From CAKUFA01 sp963618735 (lineage in GTDB: Bacteria > Bacillota > Clostridia > Christensenellales > Aristaeellaceae), in contig CAVEUM010000006.1 in assembly GCA_963618735.1 (NCBI GenBank), positions 1 to 64,000 of the forward strand: a DNA stretch of 64,000 nt. The letters are read 5' to 3'. The translations under genes were made by a program, and so were the position numbers. Each line of letters opens with the position of its first letter. Position 1 is the first letter of the stretch. The notes under the pieces are model-generated. The model was not told the DNA's origin, did no database searches, and saw only the letters and a list, made by a program, of their open reading frames with translations. Below, one piece after another: positions 52,370-60,479 of this stretch.

Positions 52370-53422
52370 ATGCGTCGATTCCTTTGTGTGCTCCTTTGCA
52401 CGATGCTTCTTTGCTCCACCGCCGCGGCTGAAAAGACGGTGCGAATGACCTTTACCGGAGATGTGACCCTGGGCAGCGAAGAATCCAAGAAAGATCAGAC
52501 AACTTCCTTTGTGTCTGTTGCGGCGGAGCAGGGATATGACTATTTCTTTGAAAAAGTCAAAAGCCTGTTTGAACAGGATGACCTGACGGTTGTTAATCTG
52601 GAAGGCCCTCTGACGGACAGGAACACGCAGGAGAATACGAAAAAATACTATCGCTTCCGCGGCCCTACGGAGTTTGTTAACATCCTGCTCAGCGGCAGTG
52701 TGGAGGCCTGCAACCTGGCCAACAACCATACCTATGATTTCGGCAATCAGGGCTATGAATCCACCAAGGCAACCCTTGACGCGGCAGGCATTGGCTACTT
52801 CGGCCAGCAGACAACCTATGTGTATGAGAAGGACGGCATCAAAATTGCCTTCTTTGGCTTGAATTCCACCCAGTTCAATGGCAATCGCAAGTGGGCGAAG
52901 GCGGAAATTGAACGCATGAAGAAAGAAGACGGCGTGAATGCGGTGGTCTTCGTGTTCCATGGCGGGCAGGAATATGGCAAAAAGCACAACAAGAACCAGG
53001 AATCTTACGCTTACTTCGCCATTGATGCGGGGGCGGATTTGGTGATTATGCACCATCCCCATGTGGTGCAGGGCATTGAGATTTACAACAACCGCACCAT
53101 CTGTTATTCCCTGGGCAATTTCTGCTTTGGCGGCAATAAGGATGTCCGTGCATTGGAAACCATGGTGGCAGGGGTGACCATGACTTTTTCGGATGACGGC
53201 GAGTATTTGGGCCAGCAGCTGAATTTGTATCCTGCCAATATTTCGGGCACCAATCCGTCAAACAATTTCCAGCCGATTTTTGTGGCGGGGGAAGCCGCAC
53301 AGGATGTGCTGAAGCTTGTGCAGAAGGATACGAAGTTCACCCTGCCGGAATTTTCGGAAGAAACGGGATGTGTGACACTGGATTATCTGCCTGCATCGGC
53401 AACGGATTTAGCAGAAGAGTAA
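52370..53422 (+). CDS. Exported CapA-family protein (second copy)
   Basis: A 350-residue protein with a signal peptide (residues 1-20, ending TAAA) and a CapA/PGA_cap metallophosphatase-like domain: MTFTGDVTLGSEE, VVNLEGPLTDRN, ACNLANNHTYDFG, VFHGGQEYG, MHHPHVVQGIEIY and YSLGNFCFGGN. It is a paralogue of the protein at 3894-5024 but differs in the loops, and ends in a short PASATDLAEE tail like that protein's repeats. Whether it helps make poly-glutamate capsule is unknown; no capB or capC gene is present. ACAGGAGG precedes the ATG at 52370. Confidence 0.87.
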   Translation: MRRFLCVLLCTMLLCSTAAAEKTVRMTFTGDVTLGSEESKKDQTTSFVSVAAEQGYDYFFEKVKSLFEQDDLTVVNLEGPLTDRNTQENTKKYYRFRGPTEFVNILLSGSVEACNLANNHTYDFGNQGYESTKATLDAAGIGYFGQQTTYVYEKDGIKIAFFGLNSTQFNGNRKWAKAEIERMKKEDGVNAVVFVFHGGQEYGKKHNKNQESYAYFAIDAGADLVIMHHPHVVQGIEIYNNRTICYSLGNFCFGGNKDVRALETMVAGVTMTFSDDGEYLGQQLNLYPANISGTNPSNNFQPIFVAGEAAQDVLKLVQKDTKFTLPEFSEETGCVTLDYLPASATDLAEE

Positions 53423-53435
53423 AATATGAACAAGA

Positions 53436-53469
53436 AAACGGCTCTGACAATTTGGTCGGAGCCGTTTTT
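53436..53469. terminator. Bidirectional terminator after the second CapA gene
   Basis: AAAACGGCTCTGAC pairs with GTCGGAGCCGTTTT (one bulge), with TTTTTCG on plus and TTTTCTTG on minus. Its minus-strand activity suggests that something upstream on that strand is transcribed. Confidence 0.85.
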
Positions 53470-53482
53470 CGTTGCCTGAAGA

Positions 53483-53695
53483 TTAGCACATCTTCTCCGG
53501 AAGCTGCTTTTTGAAATTCTGAGTTTTGACGCCGCAGCGGGTGGAAACAAGCAGGCAGGCGATGGCCGTACATACACTGAAGCTCTGCACCAGGTCGGAA
53601 AAGGCTTTGATGGTGGGGTCAGTGATATTCAGCGCTATCTCACGAACAATGATGGACACAAACAGCGTGATAGTGTTCATGATGCGTATCTGCAT
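53483..53695 (-). CDS. Possible small membrane protein
   Basis: A 70-residue frame with two hydrophobic stretches (ITLFVSIIVREIALNI and LVQSFSVCTAIACLLVS) and a basic C-terminus. It ends just before a terminator that works on its strand, which is the main support. Against it, no clear ribosome site or promoter lies upstream (an internal ATG at 53680 is no better), and no family is recognised. It may be a real short hypothetical gene or chance. Confidence 0.35.
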   Translation of the reverse strand: MQIRIMNTITLFVSIIVREIALNITDPTIKAFSDLVQSFSVCTAIACLLVSTRCGVKTQNFKKQLPEKMC

Positions 53696-53731
53696 TGGCG
53701 TACGTTTAACGGTTTCAATAAGGGAAAACTA

Positions 53732-53771
53732 CATAAAATGCGGGAGGCGACAGCTTCTGCCGGCCTCCCGC
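53732..53771 (-). terminator. Terminator of the carA-carB-dapF unit
   Basis: On the minus strand GCGGGAGG pairs with CCTCCCGC across a loop of 16 bases, followed by ATTTTATG, 12 bases after the dapF-encoded stop. Confidence 0.75.
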
Positions 53772-53782
53772 ACACGGATGGA

Positions 53783-56700
53783 TTAGATTTCAATCGTTCC
53801 TTCAAAGTCGGTCTGGGCATCGCCGGTGAGCCACACGCGGCCGCTCTGCTCGTAGCGAACGACCTGCACGCCGCCAGGCAGGCGCATGTCAAGATCCACA
53901 CCACGGGTGCACAGGCCGTTTTCTACAGCGGCGATGGCAGTGGCGCAAGCACCGGTGCCGCAGGCAGCCGTTTCACCAATGCCGCGCTCCCAGGTGCGCA
54001 TCTTCACGCTGCTGGTGTCGATGACCTGAGCAAAGGACACTGTTACGCGCTGGGGGAACAGAGGATCACGCTCGATGGACGGCCCAATGCGCTTCAGGTC
54101 AATACGGTCAACATCGGGCACAAAGATGACTACATGGGGATTGCCCATGGAGACACAGCTGATCTCATATTCTTCACCAGCCAGAAGCACCTTGCGCATC
54201 ATCACGCGGTCGCCGTCCAGCTTTACGGGAATTTTGGCAGGGGCAAACTCGGGGGTGCCCATGTCCACCAGCACGGAGAACACCGTGTCTTCACGGATGA
54301 ACAGCTCAGTACTCTTGATGCCTGTACCAAGCTCCAGCGTCATGTGCTCCTTGCGGGTGCGGCCAGACTCATAGAGGTACTTGGCCACGCAGCGGATGCC
54401 GTTGCCGGAAACCTGACCCTCGCTGCCATCGGCATTGAACATGCGCATCTTGGCGTCTGCCTTGGTGCTGGGGAGAATCAGCACAATGCCATCTGCACCC
54501 ACGGAACGCTGACGGTCGGACAAACGAACTGCCAGAGACTCGGGGCTTTCCACCGTCTGGTCGAAGCAATCGAAGTAGAGGTAGTCATTGCCTGTGCCGC
54601 GCATCTTCACAAAGCGCAGCTTCTTGCGCTTGACACGCATGTCATTGATGTCCACCAGTTCCACATTGGACAGGGTGTAGTGGGAGGTCAGCGCCTGTGC
54701 CAGAGCGTTGGCGGTGTCCAGGCTGGTGAACAGCGGGATGCCGCGTTCCACTGCCTTGCGGCGCATGCGCACGGAATCCAGACGGGGATTGCGTCCCTTG
54801 GCGGAGGTGGAAATCACGTACTGTACGTGATCCATTTCCAGCATCTTTTCCATGGCGTCGTGCTTTACGGTAGCGGCGTAAAGACCATGAGCGGCCAGCG
54901 CCTTGGCTGTGCCAGGGGTAGCGAAGAGGTTGAAGCCAAGCTCTGCAAAGCGGCGGGCGCAAGCTACAGCCTCGGTCTTGTCCACATCGCGAACAGAAAC
55001 CAGCACGCCGCCGGAGTGGCTCATCTTGTAGCCTGCGGCCATCAGTCCCTTGTACACAGCCTCCTGCAGGTTGGTACCGATGCCAAGCACTTCGCCGGTG
55101 GACTTCATTTCCGGTCCCAGATGGGTGTCAACGTCGGCCAGCTTTTCAAAGGAGAAGCAAGGAACCTTTACGGCGAAATAGGGGCTCTGACGATAGAGTC
55201 CGGTGCCGTAGCCCATGTCACGGAGCTTTTCGCCCAGCATGGCGCGCACGGCCAGGTCGACCATGGGCACGCCGGTCACCTTGCTGATGTAAGGCACGGT
55301 ACGGCTTGCACGGGGATTGGCCTCGATGACATAAACCTCGTTGCGGTACACGATGTACTGAATGTTGATCAGACCCACCGTGCCAAGCTCCAGGGCAATG
55401 TTGCGGGTAACATCGATGAGACGCTTGGTGATGGTGCCCGTCAGATTCCAGGCGGGGTAGACGGCGATGGAGTCGCCGGAGTGAACACCGGAACGTTCCA
55501 CGTGCTCCATGATGCCGGGGATGAGTACATCCTCGCCGTCACAGATGGCATCAGCTTCCGCTTCGATGCCCATCAGGTACTGGTCGATCAAAATGGGATT
55601 CTCAATGCCTTGCGCCAGAATGATCTTCATGTATTCGACAATGTCGCTGTCCTGGTAGGCAATGATCATGTTCTGGCCGCCAAGCACGTAGCTGGGGCGC
55701 ACAAGCACGGGATAACCCAGATCGTTTGCAGCCTTCAGGGCTTCTTCGGTGGTCATCACCGTGCAACCCTGGGGACGCTTAATGCCGTACTTTTCCATGG
55801 CGGCATCGAAACGCTCACGGTCTTCTGCAGCGTCAATGGCATCAGCAGAGGTGCCGAGGATACGCACGCCTGCGTCGCTCAGGGCGTGCGTCAGCTTGAT
55901 GGCGGTCTGTCCGCCGAAAGCAGCCACAACGCCTACGGGCTTCTCCGTGGCGATTACGCCCATCACGTCCTCAACCGTCAGCGGTTCGAAGTACAGGCGG
56001 TCTGCAGTATCGAAGTCCGTGGACACGGTTTCGGGGTTATTGTTGATCATGACCACGTCATAGCCTGCCTTTTTCAGCATCCAGACGCAGTGCACGGAGG
56101 CGTAGTCAAACTCAATGCCCTGACCAATGCGGATGGGGCCTGAGCCAAGCACCACCACGCAGGGCTTCTTGGGACGCTCAGCAAGGAATTCTTCCGCTTC
56201 ATTCTCGTCATCGTAGGTGGCGTAGAAGTAAGGCGTTTCTGCGGCAAACTCGGCGGCGCAGGTATCTACCATCTTGTAGACGGGATTGCGGTGTGCAGCC
56301 ACCTTTTCGCCGGAAAGACGCTCGATGGCCTTGTCGGGATAGCCCATCTTCTTGGCCTTCAGGTAGGTCTCGGCATCCACATGACCCTGCTTCAGCCGCT
56401 GTTCCATGTTGTACAGGTTCAGGTACTTGTGCAGGAAGAAGTAGTCGATCTTTGTGATTTCATGGAGCTTCTCCAGCGTTACGCCGCGGCCGATGGCCTC
56501 ATACATGGCGAACATGCGCTGGTCAGTGCACTGACCGATGAGCTCCAGCAGCTCTTCCGTGGATTTTTCCGCCATGGACTTCATCCGCAGCGTATCGCAG
56601 CCGATTTCCGCACCGCGAACGGCCTTCATCAGAGCCTGCTCCACATTGACACCGATGGCCATCACTTCGCCGGTAGCCTTCATCTGGGTGCCCAGGTTGC

Positions 56701-57808
56701 GCTTGCCGTAAACAAACTTGTCGAAAGGCCACTTGGGCAGCTTGGCGACAATGTAGTCAAGTGCGGGCTCAAAGCAGGCACAGGTCTTGCCGGTAACGGC
56801 GTTCTTCATTTCATCCAGCGTATAGCCGATGGCAATCTGCGCGGCGCACTTGGCAATGGGATAACCGGTTGCCTTGCTGGCCAGGGCAGAAGAACGGCTG
56901 ACGCGGGGGTTGACCTCGATAACGGCATACTCGAAGGAATTGGGATTCAGGGCAAACTGGCAGTTGCAGCCGCCTTCCACGCCCAGGGCGGTGATGATGT
57001 CCAGGGCAGCGCGGCGCAGCATCTGGTATTCTTTGTCTGCCAGGGTCAGGGCAGGGGCGACGACAATGGAGTCACCCGTATGCACGCCCACGGGGTCGAT
57101 GTTTTCCATGGAGCAGACAGCAACCACGTTGCCCAGACTGTCACGCATGACCTCGAACTCGATTTCCTTCCAGCCGGAAATGCACTTTTCTACAAGGATC
57201 TGCGTAATGGGGGAAAGGCGCAGACCGTTCTCGGCGATTTCACGCAGCTCATCCACCGTGTGGCAAATGCCGCCGCCGCTGCCGCCCAGGGTGTAAGCAG
57301 GACGGACGATGACGGGATAGCCGATCTTTTCGGCAACTTCCAGGGCATCGGGCACCGTCTCCACAATTTCACTGGGGATGACGGGCTGATGGATGCTCTG
57401 CATGGTTTCCTTGAACAGCAGGCGATCCTCAGCCTTTTCGATGGTTTCGCACTTGGCGCCCAGAAGCTTCACGCCATGCTGCTCCAGAAAACCTTCCTTG
57501 GCCAGCTGCATGGACAGGGTCAGACCGCTCTGACCGCCCAGAGTAGACAGCAGACTGTCGGGCTTTTCCTTCAGAATGATGCGGCGCAAGGTTTCCAGCG
57601 TCAGGGGCTCGATGTAGATTTTATCGGCAGAAGCGTGGTCGGTCATGATGGTGGCAGGGTTAGGGTTGACCAGCACCACTTCCAGACCGGCATCCTTCAG
57701 GGCACGGCAGGCCTGAGAACCAGCGTAGTCAAACTCAGCGGCCTGGCCGATGACGATAGGACCGGAACCAATAATCATGACCCGATGCAGTTCAGGATTC
57801 AGCGGCAT
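53783..57808 (-). CDS. carB-dapF: Carbamoyl-phosphate synthase large subunit fused to diaminopimelate epimerase
   Basis: A single 1341-residue open frame. Residues 1 to about 1060 are a complete CarB: N-half ATP-grasp domain (IIGSGPIVIGQAAEFDYAG, RPAYTLGGSGGGI), oligomerisation region, C-half ATP-grasp (VLGSGPIRIGQGIEFDYAS, RPSYVLGGQNMII) and the MGS-like allosteric domain (about 930-1050). From about 1063 to the end is a full-length DapF: LRFVKMRGTGNDYLYFD, then FNADGSEGQVSGNGIRC, then GETAACGTGACAT. CarB makes carbamoyl phosphate from bicarbonate, ammonia and ATP; DapF turns LL- into meso-diaminopimelate. No stop or frameshift separates them. The first DapF catalytic Cys position is Ser1134. 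An internal ATG (codon 1057) has only a weak GGTGGA ahead. GGGAGGAAACAAAGT precedes the start; carA overlaps by 10 bases. Confidence 0.95.
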   Translation of the reverse strand: MPLNPELHRVMIIGSGPIVIGQAAEFDYAGSQACRALKDAGLEVVLVNPNPATIMTDHASADKIYIEPLTLETLRRIILKEKPDSLLSTLGGQSGLTLSMQLAKEGFLEQHGVKLLGAKCETIEKAEDRLLFKETMQSIHQPVIPSEIVETVPDALEVAEKIGYPVIVRPAYTLGGSGGGICHTVDELREIAENGLRLSPITQILVEKCISGWKEIEFEVMRDSLGNVVAVCSMENIDPVGVHTGDSIVVAPALTLADKEYQMLRRAALDIITALGVEGGCNCQFALNPNSFEYAVIEVNPRVSRSSALASKATGYPIAKCAAQIAIGYTLDEMKNAVTGKTCACFEPALDYIVAKLPKWPFDKFVYGKRNLGTQMKATGEVMAIGVNVEQALMKAVRGAEIGCDTLRMKSMAEKSTEELLELIGQCTDQRMFAMYEAIGRGVTLEKLHEITKIDYFFLHKYLNLYNMEQRLKQGHVDAETYLKAKKMGYPDKAIERLSGEKVAAHRNPVYKMVDTCAAEFAAETPYFYATYDDENEAEEFLAERPKKPCVVVLGSGPIRIGQGIEFDYASVHCVWMLKKAGYDVVMINNNPETVSTDFDTADRLYFEPLTVEDVMGVIATEKPVGVVAAFGGQTAIKLTHALSDAGVRILGTSADAIDAAEDRERFDAAMEKYGIKRPQGCTVMTTEEALKAANDLGYPVLVRPSYVLGGQNMIIAYQDSDIVEYMKIILAQGIENPILIDQYLMGIEAEADAICDGEDVLIPGIMEHVERSGVHSGDSIAVYPAWNLTGTITKRLIDVTRNIALELGTVGLINIQYIVYRNEVYVIEANPRASRTVPYISKVTGVPMVDLAVRAMLGEKLRDMGYGTGLYRQSPYFAVKVPCFSFEKLADVDTHLGPEMKSTGEVLGIGTNLQEAVYKGLMAAGYKMSHSGGVLVSVRDVDKTEAVACARRFAELGFNLFATPGTAKALAAHGLYAATVKHDAMEKMLEMDHVQYVISTSAKGRNPRLDSVRMRRKAVERGIPLFTSLDTANALAQALTSHYTLSNVELVDINDMRVKRKKLRFVKMRGTGNDYLYFDCFDQTVESPESLAVRLSDRQRSVGADGIVLILPSTKADAKMRMFNADGSEGQVSGNGIRCVAKYLYESGRTRKEHMTLELGTGIKSTELFIREDTVFSVLVDMGTPEFAPAKIPVKLDGDRVMMRKVLLAGEEYEISCVSMGNPHVVIFVPDVDRIDLKRIGPSIERDPLFPQRVTVSFAQVIDTSSVKMRTWERGIGETAACGTGACATAIAAVENGLCTRGVDLDMRLPGGVQVVRYEQSGRVWLTGDAQTDFEGTIEI

Positions 57809-58887
57809 ACTTTGTTTCCTCCCATCAGTGCGATAAATCGATCAAACAAGAAGCGGGTATCCAGGGGGCCGCCAGCGGCTTCAGGGTGGAACTGAACGGA
57901 GAAGGCGGGCATATCGGTATAATCCACACCCTCGCAGGTACCATCATTGCCGTTGATAAAGCGCAGAGATGCGTTGGACGGCAGGGTGGCACTGTCTACC
58001 GCATAGCCGTGGTTCTGGCTGGTCATGTAGCTCAGGCCGGTCTTGATGTCCTTGGCGGGCTGGTTGGCGCCGCGGTGGCCGTACTTCAGCTTGCTGGTGG
58101 TGGCACCCTGGCTCAGCGCCAGCAGCTGGTGTCCCAGGCAGATGCCAAAGGTGGGGATGTGATAGGTGCACAGCTGGCGGAGCTGCTCGATAATGCCAAC
58201 GTTGTCTGCGGGGTCGCCGGGGCCGTTGGAAAGCATGATGCCATCGGGCTTCAAAGCAAGAATTTCCTCACAGGTGGCGTCAGCATTGACGGTGGTCACA
58301 TGGCAGCCGCGCTTTTCCAGCTCACGGCGGATGTTCGCCTTGGCGCCAAAGTCCCACAGTACCACGTGATAGCTGCCGTTCACGTCATCCTCCGTGGTTT
58401 CGGCACAGCTGACATCCTGCACAGCAGGGTGGAAGGGAAGCTCCTTCAGCTTGGCAACCATAGCAGAAATATCCTGGGGCTTTTCGCTCAGGATGGCAGC
58501 GTTCATAACGCCTGCGGAACGGATGGTTCGCGTCAGGGCACGGGTGTCTACGCCGGTCAGGCAGGGAATGTCATGCTCCTTCAGGAAGTCATCCAGCTTG
58601 CCTGCACAGCGGAAATTACAGGGATCATCGCAGATTTCTCGTGCAATGTAGCCGCTCAGCCAGGGCTTCTTGCTTTCAAAGTCTTCAGGAATGACGCCAT
58701 AATTGCCAATGGTCGGGAAGGTTTGGATAACAATTTGACCTTCATAGCTGGGGTCGGTCAGCGTTTCCAGATAGCCGACCATGGCCGTGGTGAAAACCAA
58801 CTCTGCCATGACGTCCTTTTCGGCTCCTCGCAGTTCACCTTCAAATAGTTGACCGTCTGCCAACAAGAGATAACCCTTTTTGCTCAT
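57799..58887 (-). CDS. carA: Carbamoyl-phosphate synthase small subunit
   Basis: A 362-residue glutamine amidotransferase subunit. The N-terminal domain carries LVFTTAMVGYLETLTDPSY; the class I amidotransferase domain has FGICLGHQLLAL with the catalytic Cys, and SVQFHPEAAGGP with the catalytic His and Glu. It supplies ammonia to CarB from glutamine. The ATG at 58887 has GTGAGGAAG upstream; a longer frame from 58920 is less likely. It overlaps carB-dapF by 10 bases. Two short open frames lie in its leader. Confidence 0.96.
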   Translation of the reverse strand: MSKKGYLLLADGQLFEGELRGAEKDVMAELVFTTAMVGYLETLTDPSYEGQIVIQTFPTIGNYGVIPEDFESKKPWLSGYIAREICDDPCNFRCAGKLDDFLKEHDIPCLTGVDTRALTRTIRSAGVMNAAILSEKPQDISAMVAKLKELPFHPAVQDVSCAETTEDDVNGSYHVVLWDFGAKANIRRELEKRGCHVTTVNADATCEEILALKPDGIMLSNGPGDPADNVGIIEQLRQLCTYHIPTFGICLGHQLLALSQGATTSKLKYGHRGANQPAKDIKTGLSYMTSQNHGYAVDSATLPSNASLRFINGNDGTCEGVDYTDMPAFSVQFHPEAAGGPLDTRFLFDRFIALMGGNKVCR

Positions 58888-58897
58888 ACGCTCTTCC

Positions 58898-58930
58898 TCA
58901 CTTCTTGGTGCTGAGTGCACGGTTTTTCAT
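58898..58930 (-). CDS. Possible upstream ORF 2 of carA (MKNRALSTKK)
   Basis: A ten-codon frame whose stop TGA merges with the GAGGAAG ribosome site of carA, an arrangement that could couple translation. No strong ribosome site of its own is visible. Speculative. Confidence 0.2.
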   Translation of the reverse strand: MKNRALSTKK

Positions 58931-58947
58931 GGAGTCGATGGTTGCTT

Positions 58948-58980
58948 TCAGGGGGCTCCTGAAAAGATGCAATGCTTCAT
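58948..58980 (-). CDS. Possible leader peptide upstream of carA (MKHCIFSGAP)
   Basis: A ten-codon frame with a strong ribosome site, GGAGGT, six bases before its ATG. The frame contains an inverted repeat, TTTTCAGG/CCTGAAAG. The combination of a well-initiated short peptide and a hairpin in the leader of a biosynthetic operon is compatible with translational regulation, but no run of Arg or pyrimidine-related signal is seen. Could equally be chance. Confidence 0.3.
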   Translation of the reverse strand: MKHCIFSGAP

Positions 58981-59002
58981 AACCCTACCTCCAACTTGAT
59001 GC

Positions 59003-59647
59003 TCAAGAATTCTTTGCAATTTCTACCGCCTGCATGGGCGAATGAATGATGTATTCCGCTCCTGCTTCACGGAGCTCTGCTTCCTCGCGGAATCCCCAGG
59101 TGACACCCACGGGATGCATTCCTGCGTTCCGTGCACAGTTCATGTCCACTGAGGTATCTCCCAAATAGAGAAAATCTGCGGGATCAATGCCGATGTCCTT
59201 AGCGATGGCCAGCGCGCCGGCAGGATCCGGCTTGATAGGCACCCCTTCCATTTGTCCGCGAACAACGCTGAATGGGACATCAGGAAAATAATGGGCGACA
59301 ACGTGCTGCGTATCCGCATGGGGCTTGTTGGACAGCACGCACAGCTTCAGCCCCATCGTTGCAAGGTGATGCAGCATTTCGGGAATGCCGTCGTAAGGAC
59401 AGGTCGTTACCTGATTATGGGTTTCATAGTAGGCCTGATAATCCTGCTGCACCTTGACAGCCAACGCCTGTTGATCCCGAACGGCACGTTGTGCCAGAAT
59501 CTTTGCACCGTTGCCCACCAGATAGCGGTAAGCATCTGTCTCAAATTCGCTCAGGCCGTTCAGGCGCAGGGCACGGTTCATGGCATTGGCAATGTCCTGC
59601 AGGGTGTTGGTTAATGTTCCATCCAGGTCGAAAAGGACAGCCTTCAC
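59003..59647 (-). CDS. HAD hydrolase, phosphoglycolate-phosphatase-like
   Basis: A 214-residue HAD phosphatase. Motif I is VLFDLDGTLTNTLQDIANAMN, with an alpha-helical cap (LVGNGAKILAQRAV), motif II LCVLSNKPHADTQ, motif III KPDPAGALAIAK and motif IV FLYLGDTSVDMNCARNAG. The cap motif is typical of Gph/PpaX enzymes (phosphoglycolate or pyrophosphate phosphatases); the choice between them is open. Start is GTG with GGGAGGTAACCTT upstream. Lies 115 bases upstream of carA on the same strand. Confidence 0.88.
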   Translation of the reverse strand: MKAVLFDLDGTLTNTLQDIANAMNRALRLNGLSEFETDAYRYLVGNGAKILAQRAVRDQQALAVKVQQDYQAYYETHNQVTTCPYDGIPEMLHHLATMGLKLCVLSNKPHADTQHVVAHYFPDVPFSVVRGQMEGVPIKPDPAGALAIAKDIGIDPADFLYLGDTSVDMNCARNAGMHPVGVTWGFREEAELREAGAEYIIHSPMQAVEIAKNS

Positions 59648-59689
59648 AAGGTTACCTCCCTGTTCATCACGCGTTTTACATGCATTTCA

Positions 59690-59734
59690 GAAAGAAGGGA
59701 AGGACACCGCCCATTGTGCAGTGCCTTCCCTTCA
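59690..59734 (-). terminator. Terminator after the TrmH-family gene
   Basis: GAAGGGAAGGCAC on the minus strand pairs with GTGTCCTTCCCTTC (one bulge), followed by TTTCTG. A long stable stem with a short T-run. Confidence 0.7.
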
Positions 59735-59736
59735 AA

Positions 59737-60465
59737 CTATTTGCTTTGCATAAATTCATAAATACCAATAGAAGCGGCAATGGAAAGATTCAGAGAATCG
59801 ATTTTTTCATTGCTGGGAATACGAACAGGCTGGCCGATATGGGAAAACTCAGCAGGGAGGCCGCTTCCCTCATTGCCAAAGATCAGCGTCCACGTTTCGG
59901 GAACGCCGCCAGCCAAAACATCAGGGAGACTCCTGGATCCATCCAGCATGAAAGGATACATCATCCGCTGACCGAATTCCTTGGCATAGGTTTCAAAATC
60001 TTCATAAACATGGATGCGAAGAGAGAAAATGCTGCCCATGCTGGCACGAACCACGTGAGGATCAAACACGTCCACGCAGGGACGAACCAGTGCCACATCT
60101 TCAATGCCAAAACCGAGGGACGTGCGAAGAATCGTCCCTACATTGCCACGGTCAGAAGGATGATGGAGAACCACGTGGGGCTTTCCTGCATCCAGCGTAT
60201 CCTCGAATTTATGAAACACTGCCGCCGCAAAACAATTTTCCTTACCGGAAATACGGCTCAGCGCCTTGTCGGCTTCTTCCACGCGAATATGCAGCTGATC
60301 GGCCAATTGCGTCAGCTTCTGTGCTCCCTCCGTGTTAGCAGCCTTGCTGTGCAAAAGAACACGGCTGGCGCATTCGGGACGATGGAGCAAACATTCCATG
60401 GACGGGAAAAAACCGGGGGCGTAGCCATAATCCAGGTCAGATCGATAAGTCGAAAGCGACGGCAT
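59737..60465 (-). CDS. TrmH/SpoU family RNA methyltransferase
   Basis: A 242-residue SPOUT methyltransferase. The three conserved motifs are present: SDRGNVGTILRTSLGFGI (motif 1), LIFGNEGSGLP (motif 2) and IPSNEKIDSLNLSIAASIGIYEF (motif 3). The N-terminal ~90 residues are a substrate-binding domain. Members methylate the 2'-O of ribose in tRNA or rRNA; the target is not readable. It starts 14 bases after ftsY on the same strand with AAGGAGGAACGGT. Confidence 0.9.
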   Translation of the reverse strand: MPSLSTYRSDLDYGYAPGFFPSMECLLHRPECASRVLLHSKAANTEGAQKLTQLADQLHIRVEEADKALSRISGKENCFAAAVFHKFEDTLDAGKPHVVLHHPSDRGNVGTILRTSLGFGIEDVALVRPCVDVFDPHVVRASMGSIFSLRIHVYEDFETYAKEFGQRMMYPFMLDGSRSLPDVLAGGVPETWTLIFGNEGSGLPAEFSHIGQPVRIPSNEKIDSLNLSIAASIGIYEFMQSK

Positions 60466-60479
60466 ACCGTTCCTCCTTG

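Larger units (their letters stand above)
53423..53782. other. Gap between CapA gene and carB-dapF
   Basis: This 360-base stretch holds a bidirectional terminator at 53436-53469, a possible small minus-strand gene at 53483-53695, and the terminator of the carB-dapF unit at 53732-53771. Nothing else was seen. Confidence 0.5.

Noticed and set aside
54610..54660. Sequencing frameshift joining separate carB and dapF genes
   Set aside because: Both halves are in the same frame with no remnant stop or ribosome site between them, so no indel needs to be assumed; a missense change of a former stop cannot be excluded by sight.
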